Of a DNA stretch of 64,000 nucleotides, positions 10,800-21,413 are shown piece after piece. Origin of the DNA: Littorina saxatilis (lineage: Eukaryota > Mollusca > Gastropoda > Littorinimorpha > Littorinidae); the NCBI RefSeq assembly GCF_037325665.1, contig NC_090248.1:23331699-23395698 (forward strand), in the 5' to 3' direction. Position numbers and translations under genes: made by a program. Position 1 is the first letter of the stretch. The number at the start of each line of letters is the position of its first letter. The notes under the pieces are model-generated. The model did no database searches. It saw nothing but the letters and a program-made list of their open reading frames with translations, and was not told the origin of the DNA.

Positions 10800-12429
10800 T
10801 CAAAACATGTAAACATTGTATATTGATAGAATCAGCGTTGCATAAGCTTTCTTTTGATACCACATTTAACAACTTACTCGGTCTGAGTGAGGAGAAATAA
10901 AATAAAATCCTTGTTCTTTCTTACACCAAGAAACAACTTCGATGCACAAAAACGAAGAAAACACACATTATTTCAATTAAAAAGACCAACGATTTTCAAT
11001 GAACAGTTAAACAAAGCCTTCACACGCTTTGTGATATAATTTTCTTGCTATCATTCTATGTTGTACAGAGTCTGTGTTCACTTTTCTAAGCAGCAAAAAA
11101 CACAAATTTCGCCCAGGGTCTTTGTATTCGGATCCCTCTTTCCCGTTACTATTTTTTTTAGAGAGCATTTTCTCCACATTATGCGGCATGTTCACCCTTG
11201 AAATTTAAACTGAAAGATGTTTGTGGCTTTTTCTTTTTGAAATTACTATTTCTAATCCTGATCCGGTTAAATCAAAGCCTTAATTGGCCGATTGATGTTG
11301 GACATTTTCCCTCCCCTCGGCTAATGTCTTTTCACAATGGCGTCTCTTCGTGCGTTTCATGTTGGACTGTTAATTTGCGGATGCAACGATATACAGACGG
11401 AAGTTTACATGCACCACAGAACAAAACATAATCATCAAGTCAGCAGCTAGCTTTAAGTGCAATGATGTTTGCAATATCAGGAGTTTTGACCGCGAAAAGC
11501 AGCCTGTTTTTGTCGGTTCGGCAGTCATCCAAAATGTCGGTCAAACATTCCTGTGTTATGTATGAAAGCGATTTTCATTTTCCAGCAGATGCTGGCAAGC
11601 CTAAGACCTGTGTATATATTACACGAAATTGTACCAACATAGTGCATGAAAATATAATTTTTAATAGTTTTCAATAGGCAGAAGAGAATATTTTTAGAGG
11701 AAATGAAAAGGGTGGAAATGAGAAATGGCGGTCGATTTTTGCAACCAGTCCGGACGCGGTAGAACGATGCAGTGGTTCATTGTCGCTTCGAATTTTTTGC
11801 TTCAAACTAGAAATGAGTTCGCATGCGAGTTATGTGTACGGTGCAGAACTATTTATCTGTATGGTTCGTTTGATTCATTCTTAAAGACTAGATATTGTGG
11901 GAAGTTTTGACTTTGATTGGGATAGGCAGATTTGGATTGAAAAATTGCGGAGCAACGCGGTATACTGTGTGAGGTTCTTTACTGACTATATTCGCAGTGT
12001 TGAACGATTCTTTTGCGTTAAATAGTAAACAAAAATATTTTGCTGCAGTTTTGAAAGAATGTCTGCTATGTGCTACAGCGACTCGTTCCTCCAAGTCTGT
12101 TATCATTAGTTGTCAACACCCAGCTTCCCTATGCCCACAGGCTAATTTACAGGCCGTCTCCAATTTCAGTCTGCGAGCGCTTCGCATGGGCCATTGAACA
12201 TGGTTTGTGCGGGACGTGTTCAGTTTTCCTGGATAAGCTATTCGCTTTTGATCGTCTGTGGTCCTGTACAGAAGGATTAATTTTGATGTATTTTTGAAGT
12301 GTTTACAGTTTGTTTAATATCATAAGCAGTGTTGAAATGTTTGTAATGTAACTGTTTTGTCCGAGTGACATTCTTCTTTGCATTGCTTAGCACATTGCAT
12401 CGGATCGACTGTTTTTTGTTTTTCTTCTT
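10800..12429. other. Spacer, no gene recognised
   Basis: Moderately AT-rich DNA with only short open frames on either strand. I find no splice-bounded conserved exon, RNA gene or named repeat. First exons of the gene suggested at 13440 could lie here but I cannot point to one. Confidence 0.4.
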
Positions 12430-12921
12430 AGAGGGGGGAATCGAGACGAGGGTCGTGGTGTATGTATGTATGTATGTGTGTGTGTGTGTGTGTGTCTGTC
12501 TGTCTGTCTGTCAGTCTGTCTGTCTGTCTGTCTCACGGTCTGTCTGTCTGTGTGTAGAGCGATTCAGAGTAAACTACTGGACCGATCTTCATGAAACTTT
12601 ACATGAGAACTCCTGGAAATTATATACCCAGACGGTTTTTTTCATTTTTTTCCCATAAATGTCTTTGATGACGTCATATCCGGCTTTTTGTAAAAGTTGA
12701 GGCGGCACTGTCACACCCTCATTTTTCAATTAAATTGATTGAAATGTTGGCCAATCAATCTTCGACGATGGCCGGACTTTGGTATTGTATTTCAGCTTGG
12801 AGTCTAAAAACTTAATTGATGAGTTTGGTCATTAAACATCAGAAAATTGTAATTAAATTTCTTTTTTTTATAAAACGATCCAAAAACATTTTCGTCTTAT
12901 TCTTCGTCATTTTCTGATTAT
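12430..12921 (+). mobile_element. Repeat family X, copy 1 (partial)
   Basis: It shares over most of its length the blocks GAATCGAGACGAGGGT, ACTGGACCGATCTT, GATGACGTCATATCCGGC, AGGCGGCACTGTCACACCCT and TATAAAACGATCCAAA with 15874-16288 (-) and 47887-48390 (+). Both ends seen in the other copies (ACATTTAGTCAAG and CTTGACTAAATGT) are missing here. There is a GT/CTGT microsatellite near its start. It is noncoding and the class is unknown. Confidence 0.75.
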
Positions 12922-13300
12922 CATTGAAGTAGCTATTAGACCATATTTTTTATGCTGCACTTTATTATAAATGGGTAAAAAGGATGGGTTGGGGCGGGGT
13001 GGTCAGAAGGTCATAAATCAAATAAAAAAGATTTACCTCTCCTTACAGGTTAATAAAGCCCAAAGAAATACCCTTTGGTTGTTTACTTTCGTTTACAAAA
13101 ATCTTATTTCCCAGATGTTTAATTTGTGTTGAATAAAAATTGCTTCTATACATGGGTCACACTTTTCCTTCTGTTCCTTCTGGGCAGCATAATGGATAAA
13201 AACATGATACATTGACGAAAGTTATAACTGCTCGGAATATGAGTTTTTAGAACAGTGTAAAATAATGCATACAATTGTTACACACAAATACAAACATACA
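12922..13300. other. Spacer, nothing recognised
   Basis: AT-rich sequence without features. Confidence 0.4.
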
Positions 13301-13327
13301 TGGACTCACACAAATATACGCACACAA

Positions 13328-13430
13328 AAGCACTGAAACACACACACACACACACTCACACTCACACACACTCACACTCACACACACGTACACACACACA
13401 CACCGGCACACACACACACACACACACTGA
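13328..13430 (+). repeat. (CA)n microsatellite with interruptions
   Basis: CA dinucleotides broken by CTCACA, CGTACA and CCGG words. The tract ends just before a possible exon acceptor. Confidence 0.9.
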
Positions 13431-13439
13431 CAAAGCAGT

Positions 13440-13690
13440 GCATTTCTAACAAGGAGAGGCAGCTGGCTGTACTGATTCTAGCCAGCGCATCTGGAGTTTT
13501 GCTCAGTGCCAGACCCTGTGATACAGGACTGACCCAGGCCGATGTCACCAGACGGCTGCCTCCAATAGCTGAAGCTTTTGAGATTGTTGTGGAGTTCAAG
13601 GTGGCGAAGAGTCGCGAGTCGTTCTCCTCCGGTTCCTCCTCCTCTGTCTCCTTATCTTCCTCCTCTCCTCATCAGCAACAGCAGCACTGA
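13440..13690 (+). CDS. Possible terminal exon of an unidentified gene
   Basis: After a CAG at 13437-13439 a frame stays open for 83 codons. It begins CISNKERQLAVLILASASG, continues through ADVTRRLPPIAEAFEIVVEF, and then becomes a Ser-rich run ending HQQQQH before a TGA. The first 60 residues have balanced composition and a plausible amphipathic pattern, unlike the surrounding simple sequence. I do not recognise the protein. A CA tract instead of a polypyrimidine tract precedes it, which weakens the acceptor. It could also be a chance frame or a pseudogene fragment. Confidence 0.3.
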
Positions 13691-13805
13691 GTAGCAGCAG
13701 CACAAGATCTGAACCTTGTGGTTCTTCGGTCAGTTTGTGACAACTGTTGCCTTGGTTTTTGGCTCACGTAAGTGTAGCCTATGCGATGCTAACTTTTGTC
13801 TGTCT

Positions 13806-13806
13806 G

Positions 13807-13850
<44 letters not shown>

Positions 13851-13984
13851 TATGTATGTATGTATGTATGTATGTATGTATGTATGTATGTATGTATGTA
13901 TGTATGTATGTATGTATGTATGTATGTATGTATGTATGTATGTATGTATGTATGTATGTATGTATGTATGTATGTATGTATGTC
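13806..13984 (+). repeat. Compound microsatellite (GTGC)n(GTAT)n
   Basis: About eleven GTGC/CGTG tetranucleotides change directly into over thirty GTAT units. The multi-frame YVCM/HTYI reading frames are products of the tetranucleotide. Confidence 0.97.
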
Positions 13985-14138
13985 TGTGGTAGAAACTTTA
14001 ACATTTGACTGAACACCGAAATACTAATTTTACCTGGTTATTATTGAAGCAACAGCTTCAAAGTATTGAAGCAATGATTAACATTTCGTCGGCACGTATG
14101 TAGTTAAAGTGTGTATTCAAAGAAAACGGGTGGTGGTT

Positions 14139-14175
14139 TTTTTTTTTTTTTTTTTTTTTTGGGGGGGGGGGGGGG
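14139..14175 (+). repeat. poly(T)-poly(G) tract
   Basis: A run of T followed directly by a run of about 15 G. Confidence 0.9.
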
Positions 14176-15038
14176 TAAAAACAGCTGACTGGTTTGTGTA
14201 CGGTGTGTCAGTGGTATGTAGACCAGGTCAGGGGTCAAGGCCTTAGGTCAGATCGCGTGAAGGATTGTGGTATAGATACAGTTATTACCGAGCTGCAGTT
14301 CGCCGATTCGGAGAAGACGACTCATGATTTCCCGCCATTGTTCAGTTTCGAGATTTCCTACAGGTTAATCAGTCTGCACAGCGTGTTTCCAGTGTCTGCG
14401 CGAGAAAGCGCTGTCGAAAGCGCAGTGTCGATCTGGCCATCTGGCAGTCGTGTTCCCGTAAGTAAGGCGAAAATACAACATTTAGTCAAGCTGTCGAACT
14501 CACAGAATGAAACTGAACGCAATGCAATTTTTCAGCAAGACCGTATACTCGTAGCATCGTCAGTCCACCGCTCGTGGCAAAGGCAGTGGAATTGACAAGA
14601 AGAGCGGGGTAGAAGTTGCGCTGAGAAGGATAGCACGCTTTTCTGTACCTCTCTTCGTTTTAACTTTCTGAGCGTGTTTTTAATCCAAACATATCATATC
14701 ATATCATATGTTTTTGGAATCAGGAACCGACAAGGAATACGATGAAAGTGTTTTTAAATTTATTTCGAAAATTTAATTTTGATCATAATTTTTATATTTT
14801 TAATTTTCAGAGCTTGATTTTAATCCAAATATAACATATTTATATGTTTTTAGAATCAGGAAATGATGAAAAATAAGATAAGGCCTAAAAAAAAAAATAG
14901 GTGTGGTTACGGTAACCCGACCTACCCTATTTTTAGGGGCCGATCCTATAACTTTTTATTACATTTGTCAAAAAAAACAAAACAAAAAAAAAACCAGTGC
15001 AAAAAACGCAATGAAAGCGAAAGCGCCCGTGTCAAGTA

Positions 15039-15756
15039 CCGTACTTTCCGGGTCATAAGGCGCGACTTTTTTCCTCGAGTTCGACCACTGCGTCGAAGCG
15101 CCTAATCCGTGTATGAAATACGAAAAAAATCAAAGAGACCGCTTGAGTACCAGTCAAACAACTTGTGATAATGCATGTTTCAGCTACCAGGTACTGCCCT
15201 GCCTTTGATCTGGCCGCACACACAGATTTCCACTCTGTTAAACTCGGTCACTGACCGGTCACTGACCCCGATGCAGGAAGTGTTTCCTCTCTCAGATATG
15301 ACAGGGGAACCACCTCTCATGGCAAAAACTGGGTCATTGACCCCTGGGAAGAAGGTCGTGTCTTTTAACAAGGCCACCCAGCTATCACAATGCCTTTGGT
15401 CACTGACCGGTCACTGACCCCGATGCAGGAAGTGTTTCCTCTCTCAGATATGACAGGGGAACCACCTCTCATGGCAAAAACTGGGTCATTGACCCCTGGG
15501 AAGAAGGTCGTGTCTTTTAACAAGGCCACCCAGCTATCACAATGCCTTTGGTCACTGACCGGTCACTGACCCCGATGCAGGAAGTGTTTCCTCTCTCAGA
15601 TATGACAGGGGAACCACCTCTCATGGCAAAAACTGGGTCATTTTGGTGCGCCCTATTGGCCCCCTGCGTCCAATGGGTGACTGGATTACAATATTTTTTT
15701 TTAAAGAAGGGGGTGCGTCTTAGGTAACAAAGCGCCTTGTCACCCGGAAAGTACGG
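15039..15756. mobile_element. MITE B with TA duplication, inserted in MITE A
   Basis: The inverted ends CCGTACTTTCCGGGT / ACCCGGAAAGTACGG continue imperfectly through AAGGCGC. TA flanks both sides (15037-15038, 15757-15758). The end sequence resembles TIRs widespread in fish and invertebrate MITEs, by recollection only. The interior holds a 152-bp tandem repeat. Confidence 0.75.
15241..15650 (+). repeat. 152-bp tandem repeat inside MITE B
   Basis: The block around CACTGACCCCGATGCAGGAA recurs at exact 152-bp spacing (15261, 15413, 15565), about 2.6 near-identical copies. Each unit itself contains a short doubled word (GGTCACTGACC). Confidence 0.9.
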
Positions 15757-16288
15757 TAGGTTTAATTTGTACACATTAGAAAAAAAAGTAAAAAAAAAAA
15801 AAAATGATTGCCTACCTACCTACCCTATTTTTTTTGGCTATGTTACCGTAACCACACCTTTTTTTTTTTTGCCTAAACGTAAATTTGGATCGTTTTATAA
15901 AAAAAATATATTTTTTTTACAATTTTCATATTTTTAATGACCAAAGTCATCAATTAATTTGTAAGCCACCAAGCTGAAATGCAATACCGAAGTCCGGCCT
16001 TTGTCGAAGATTGCTTGGCCAAAATTTCAATCAATTTGATTGAAAAATGAGGGTGTGACAGTGCCGCCTCAACTTTTACAAAAAGCCGGATATGACGTAT
16101 TTATCGAAAAAAAGAAAAAAACCTTCCGGGGATATCATTCCCAGGAACTCTCATGTAAAATTTCATAAAGATCGGTCCAGTAGCTCTACACACACACACG
16201 CACAGACACACACACACACATACACCACGACCCTCGTCTCGATTCCCCCTCTATGTTAAAACATTTAGTCAAAACTTGACTAAATGTA

Positions 16289-16723
16289 AAAAGTGAAAGC
16301 TGCATGCTCGGATGAAAATAATAAACTAAAAAATGTTCTGACCATGCGGAGTTTCGAACCCGGCACCTACGCCTTCCCACATGCGCGCCCTAAAAGATTC
16401 AGCTTTTGTGAGCTCGTCGAAATCTAGCCTCTCTTATAATATATAAAAACCCCTGCGCGCATTCACACCGCCGGGGGACGATGTTTCAACCCCAGACGTG
16501 CGCGATGACGTACACGTTCACACATTAAGTTGAAAACGTCTTTGACAACAACTGAAACGAATTAAAAAATATGTTATCTCATGACTAGTGTACACGCCCA
16601 TGCTTTGTAAAAGCTTCCATGTTTCGTGTATAAAGGTTTTAGGTCTCACTGCACATTTCTTCGACATCAAGTGTTAGGTTGAAACGCGTGTCGTTATGCG
16701 AAATCTTCAATCAGCCGCTTTAC
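16289..16723. other. Spacer left of the foldback
   Basis: No gene is seen. At 16340-16362 the - strand has a B-box-like GGGTTCGAAACTCC without a convincing A box or tRNA fold, possibly a SINE remnant. Confidence 0.35.
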
Positions 16724-16749
16724 ATGGCAATCCGAATGGTGCAAAAGTC

Positions 16750-17400
16750 CCTTTTAGCTCTTGATGTCTAAATAACACATTATTTAGCTAAATAACGCGT
16801 TATTTAGCTAAACAATGCTTTATTTAGCTATATCATGCATTATTTAGCTAAATAATGCATTGTTTAAATTAAACAATGCATTATTTACAGATACAGAAAA
16901 AAGAGAGCCCAGAGCACTAAATAATGCATTGTTAAGCATAAATAAGAGATTGTGTTTGTAAATAACTCATTATTTATAAATAATTACGCGTTTTCTCTAA
17001 ACAATATATTATATGTAAATAAAGTGTTATTTAAATAAATAAAATATTATTTAGATAAATAAAATATTATTTATCTAAATAAAATATTATTTAGATAAAT
17101 AAAATATTATATGTAAATAAAATATTATTTATCTAAATAAAATATTATTTATCTAAATAAAATATGATTTAGATAAATAATTTATTATTTAGATAAATAA
17201 TTTATTATTTAGATAAATAATTTATTATTTAGATAAATAATTTATTATTTACTGTTTTTGCCTTGAAATAGTATTATTACACTAAATAATGCTTTATATA
17301 GCTATATAATAGGTTTCCGCTATATAATTCATGATTTGGTAAATAATACATTATATACCGTAAATAAAATATTATATACCGTAAACAATTCATTGTTTAG
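16750..17400 (+). repeat. AT-rich nested palindromes, left arm of foldback
   Basis: About 30 variants of units such as AAATAACGCGTTATTT and AAATAATGCATTATTT, separated by AGCT. These are followed by TTAGATAAATAA-type units. Each unit is itself a palindrome, so the arm can form many small cruciforms. Confidence 0.9.
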
Positions 17401-17580
17401 CGCATCGCGAAGCCGTTTTTTCTCTTGTTGTTTTTTTCCACGTGTTTCCGTGGATCCACGAGAGCTCTGTTGATTCTCAAACTGACCAATCAGACAAATA
17501 GCATCTGTACACTAATTAAAGTCCCATTGTTGAGTGTGACGAAAACTCGTGGTGACGATTTTAAAACATGTTGGGTCACG

Positions 17581-18939
17581 CATGGTCCAACCTTACATGG
17601 TCCAACCTTACATGGTCCAATCTTACATGGTCCAACCTTACATGGTCCAACCTTACATGGTCCAATCTTACATGGTCCAATCTTACATGGTCCAACCTTA
17701 CATGGTTCAACCTTACATGGTCCAATCTTACATGGTCCAATCTTGCATGGTCCAATCTTACATGGTCCAATCTTACATGGTCCAACCTTACATGGTCCAA
17801 CCTTACATTGTCCAACCTTACATGGTCCAATCTTACATGGTCCAACCTTACATGGTCCAACCTTACATGGTCCAATCTTACATGGTCCAATCTTACATGG
17901 TCCAACCTTACATGGTCCAACCTTACATGGTCCAACCTTACATGGTCCAATCTTACATGGTCCAACCTTACATGGTTCAACCTTACATGGTCCAATCTTA
18001 CATGGTCCAATCTTGCATGGTCCAATCTTACATGGTCCAACCTTGCATGGTCCAACCTTGCATGGTCCAATCTTACATGGTCCAACCTTACATGGTCCAA
18101 CCTTACATGGTCCAACCTTACATGGTCCAATCTTACATGGTCCAACCTTACATGGTCCAACCTTACATGGTCCAATCTTACATGGTCCAATCTTGCATGG
18201 ACCAATCTTGCATGGTCCAACCTTGCATGGTCCAATCTTACATGGTCCAACCTTACATGGTCCAACCTTACATGGTCCAACCTTACATGGTCCAATCTTG
18301 CATGGTCCAATCTTACATGGTCCAACCTTGCATGGTCCAACCTTGCATGGTCCAATCTTACATGGTCCAATCTTACATGGTCCAACCTTACATGGTCCAA
18401 CCTTACATGGTCCAACCTTACATGGTCCAATCTTACATGGTCCAACCTTACATGGTCCAACCTTGCATGGTCCAATCTTACATGGTCCAACCTTACATGG
18501 TCCAACCTTACATGGTCCAACCTTACATGGTCCAACCTTACATGGTCCAACCTTACATGGTCCAACCTTACATGGTCCAATCTTACATGGTCCAATCTTA
18601 CATGGTCCAACCTTGCATGGTCCAACCTTGCATGGTCCAATCTTACATGGTCCAACCTTACATGGTCCAACCTTACATGGTCCAACCTTACATGGTCCAA
18701 TCTTACATGGTCCAACCTTACATGGTCCAACCTTACATGGTCCAATCTTACATGGTCCAATCTTGCATGGTCCAATCTTGCATGGTCCAACCTTGCATGG
18801 TCCAATCTTACATGGTCCAACCTTACATGGTCCAACCTTACATGGTCCAACCTTACATGGTCCAAAATTACATGGTCCAATCTTACATGGTCCAATCTTA
18901 CATGGTCCAATCTTGCATGGTCCAATCTTACATGGTCCA
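17581..18939 (+). repeat. 15-bp tandem array, direct half
   Basis: About 91 copies of CATGGTCCAAYCTTR. Two positions carry nearly all variation (C/T and A/G), giving a pattern of variant units with higher-order repeats. Because 15 is a multiple of 3 and the unit lacks stops in most frames, long fake reading frames span it. Confidence 0.98.
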
Positions 18940-18944
18940 ATATA

Positions 18945-20138
18945 TGGACCATGTAAGATTGGACCATGTAAGGTTGGACCATGTAAGATTGGACCATGTA
19001 AGGTTGGACCATGCAAGATTGGACCATGTAAGGTTGGACCATGTAAGATTGGACCATGCAAGGTTGGACCATGTAAGATTGGACCATGCAAGATTGGACC
19101 ATGTAAGATTGGACCATGTAAGGTTGGACCATGTAAGATTGGACCATGCAAGATTGGACCATGTAAGATTGGACCATGTAAGGTTGGACCATGTAAGGTT
19201 GGACCATGTAAGGTTGGACCATGTAAGGTTGGACCATGTAAGATTGGACCATGCAAGGTTGGACCATGCAAGGTTGGACCATGTAAGGTTGGACCATGTA
19301 AGATTGGACCATGCAAGGTTGGACCATGCAAGGTTGGACCATGCAAGGTTGGACCATGTAAGATTGGATAATGCAAGATTGGACCATGTAAGATTGGACC
19401 ATGTAAGGTTGAACCATGTAAGGTTGGACCATGTAAGATTGGACCATGTAAGATTGGACCATGTAAGGTTGGACCATGTAAGGTTGGACCATGTAAGATT
19501 GGACCATGTAAGGTTGGACCATGCAAGATTGGACCATGCAAGATTGGACCATGTAAGGTTGGACCATGTAAGGTTGGACCATGTAAGATTGGACCATGTA
19601 AGGTTGGACCATGTAAGGTTGGACCATGTAAGGTTGGACCATGTAAGGTTGGACCATGTAAGATTGGACCATGTAAGATTGGACCATGTAAGGTTGGACC
19701 ATGTAAGATTGGACCATGTAAGGTTGGACCATGTAAGGTTGGACCATGTAAGGTTGGACCATGTAAGATTGGACCATGTAAGATTGGACCATGCAAGGTT
19801 GGACCATGCAAGGTTGGACCATGTAAGATTGGACCATGCAAGATTGGACCATGTAAGATTGGACCATGTAAGGTTGGACCATGTAAGGTTGGACCATGTA
19901 AGGTTGGACCATGTAAGATTGGACCATGTAAGATTGGACCATGCAAGGTTGGACCATGCAAGGTTGGACCATGTAAGATTGGACCATGCAAGATTGGACC
20001 ATGTAAGATTGGACCATGTAAGGTTGAACCATGTAAGGTTGGACCATGTAAGATGGGACCATGTAAGATTGGACCATGTAAGGTTGGACCATGTAAGGTT
20101 GGACCATGTAAGATTGGACCATGTAAGATTGGACCATG
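18945..20138 (-). repeat. 15-bp tandem array, inverted half
   Basis: About 80 copies of the same unit in reverse orientation (TGGACCATGYAAGRT). It is joined to the direct half at a palindromic centre GGTCCAATATATGGACC with effectively no spacer. Confidence 0.98.
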
Positions 20139-20329
20139 CGTGACCCAACATGTTTTAAAATCGTCACCACGAGTTTTCGTCACACTCAACAATGGGACTT
20201 TAATTAGTGTACAGATGCTAGTTGTCTGATTGGTCAGTTTGAGAATCAACAGAGCTCTCGTGGATCCACGGAAACACGTGGAAAAAAACAACAAGAGAAA
20301 AAACGGCTTCGCGATGCGCTAAACAATGA

Positions 20330-20970
20330 ATTGTTTACGGTATATAATATTTTATTTACGGTATATAATGTATTATTTACCAAATCATGAATTATATAGC
20401 GGAAACCTATTATATAGCTATATAAAGCATTATTTAGTGTAATAATACTATTTCAAGGCAAAAACAGTAAATAATAAATTATTTATCTAAATAATAAATT
20501 ATTTATCTAAATAATAAATTATTTATCTAAATAATAAATTATTTATCTAAATAATAAATTATTTATCTAAATAATATTTTATTTAGATAAATAATATTTT
20601 ATTTACATATAATATTTTATTTATCTAAATAATATTTTATTTAGATAAATAATATTTTATTTATCTAAATAATATTTTATTTATTTAAATAACACTTTAT
20701 TTACATATAATATATTGTTTAGAGAAAACGCGTAATTATTTATAAATAATGAGTTATTTACAAACACAATCTCTTATTTATGCTAAACAATGCATTATTT
20801 AGTGCTCTGGGCTCTCTTTTTTCTGTATCTGTAAATAATGCATTGTTTAATTTAAACAATGCATTATTTAGCTAAATAATGCATGATATAGCTAAATAAA
20901 GCATTGTTTAGCTAAATAACGCGTTATTTAGCTAAATAATGTGTTATTTAGACATCAAGAGCTAAAAGGG
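20330..20970 (-). repeat. AT-rich nested palindromes, right arm of foldback
   Basis: The inverted counterpart of 16750-17400, with one or two units of copy difference in the TTAGATAAATAA tract. Confidence 0.9.
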
Positions 20971-21140
20971 ACTTTTGCACCATTCGGATTGCCATACTTT
21001 ACAGGGTTCTTTTTTTTCATGGCCGGGTGCTAAAAGCGTGTAAAGCTAATATCTTCCGTTTGCATACAGCTAGGAACGTGATCTTTTGCACACACCCTTG
21101 GCCCCACAATTCCAAGCTACTCACCAAATTTGAGCTCAAT

Positions 21141-21413
21141 CAGGGGCGGACGAGGGGGGGGGGGGGTGCACAAGGTGCAGGTGCACCCACCCCTCCAGCA
21201 AAAAATAAAAATAAAAAAATTGGGAAGCTGATTCTATGACCATTTATAAGTTCAAATGGCACCAGATGGCACCATATTGCTTCTTTGGGCCAAACATTTT
21301 TCCGGGGGGGGCATGCCCCCGTACCCCCTAGCAAATTCGGGCGCTTCGCGCCCATCACATTCACTTTCGATTCAAAGTCCACCCCCCCTTACAAAGCAAC
21401 TGATCCGCCCCTG
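21141..21413. mobile_element. MITE with CAGGGGCGGA ends
   Basis: The inverted ends CAGGGGCGGA / TCCGCCCCTG bound 273 bp. TCAAT directly abuts both ends (21136-21140, 21414-21418). The ends look hAT-like but the visible duplication is 5 bp rather than 8, so the superfamily is left open. It has no coding capacity. Confidence 0.65.

Larger units (their letters stand above)
14882..15873. mobile_element. PIF/Harbinger-type MITE, family A copy 2, itself interrupted
   Basis: The ends are GGCC(T)AAAAA and TTTTTGCC, with 3-bp TAA duplications at 14879-14881 and 15874-15876. The uninterrupted target in repeat X (about 48280) has TGA/TAA once at this position, confirming the insertion. The 3-bp TAA duplication with GGCC ends is the basis for PIF/Harbinger. 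The body is split by MITE B. Confidence 0.75.
14457..16288 (-). mobile_element. Repeat family X, copy 2, split by a nested MITE
   Basis: Read on the - strand, the first half (16288 to 15874) carries the ACATTTAGTCAAG start and the GAATCGAGACGAGGGT and GATATGACGT blocks. The second half (14881 to 14457) carries the CGCTCTTCTTGTCAATTCCA and CTTGACTAAATGT end blocks seen at 49075-49379. The two halves are separated exactly by MITE A copy 2. Removing it restores a sequence colinear with the copy at 47.9-49.4 kb. Confidence 0.8.
16724..20995. mobile_element. Giant foldback element, 4.27 kb
   Basis: The whole segment is one inverted repeat. It starts ATGGCAATCCGAATGG and ends with the reverse complement CCATTCGGATTGCCAT. 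The order is: outer arm (16724-17580), direct 15-bp array (17581-18939), 5-bp centre ATATA (18940-18944), inverted array (18945-20138), outer arm (20139-20995). The outer arms match almost base for base over about 855 bp; the arrays differ in copy number (about 91 and 80). CTTTACA occurs at both outer edges (16718-16724, 20997-21003). It has no transposase-like coding. The structure is that of foldback (FB/TU-like) transposons with long internally repetitive inverted ends. The superfamily is undetermined. A transcript of either strand could form a hairpin over 2 kb long. Confidence 0.9.

Noticed and set aside
16330-16375. tRNA gene on the - strand
   Set aside because: Only a B-box-like word is present. 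No A box, anticodon arm or acceptor pairing could be drawn.
17581-20138. CRISPR array
   Set aside because: The units are contiguous with no spacers, the DNA is eukaryotic, and the array is inverted about a centre.
17425-20294. Reading frames of 400-934 codons encoding LHGPT, MVQPY, TWSNL or DHVRL repeats on both strands
   Set aside because: They arise because a 15-bp unit without stops keeps frame indefinitely. Several frames on both strands are open at once and composition is purely repetitive.
16724-20995. Polinton/Maverick or other virus-like element, suggested by long inverted ends and a short duplication
   Set aside because: No polymerase, integrase, ATPase or capsid-like frame is present, and the segment is all inverted repeat.
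16724-20995. Pure assembly artifact (a collapsed inverted duplication)
   Set aside because: The arms differ slightly in sequence and unit number and the centre has 5 unique bases, so it is not a simple mirrored contig. It cannot be excluded without reads.
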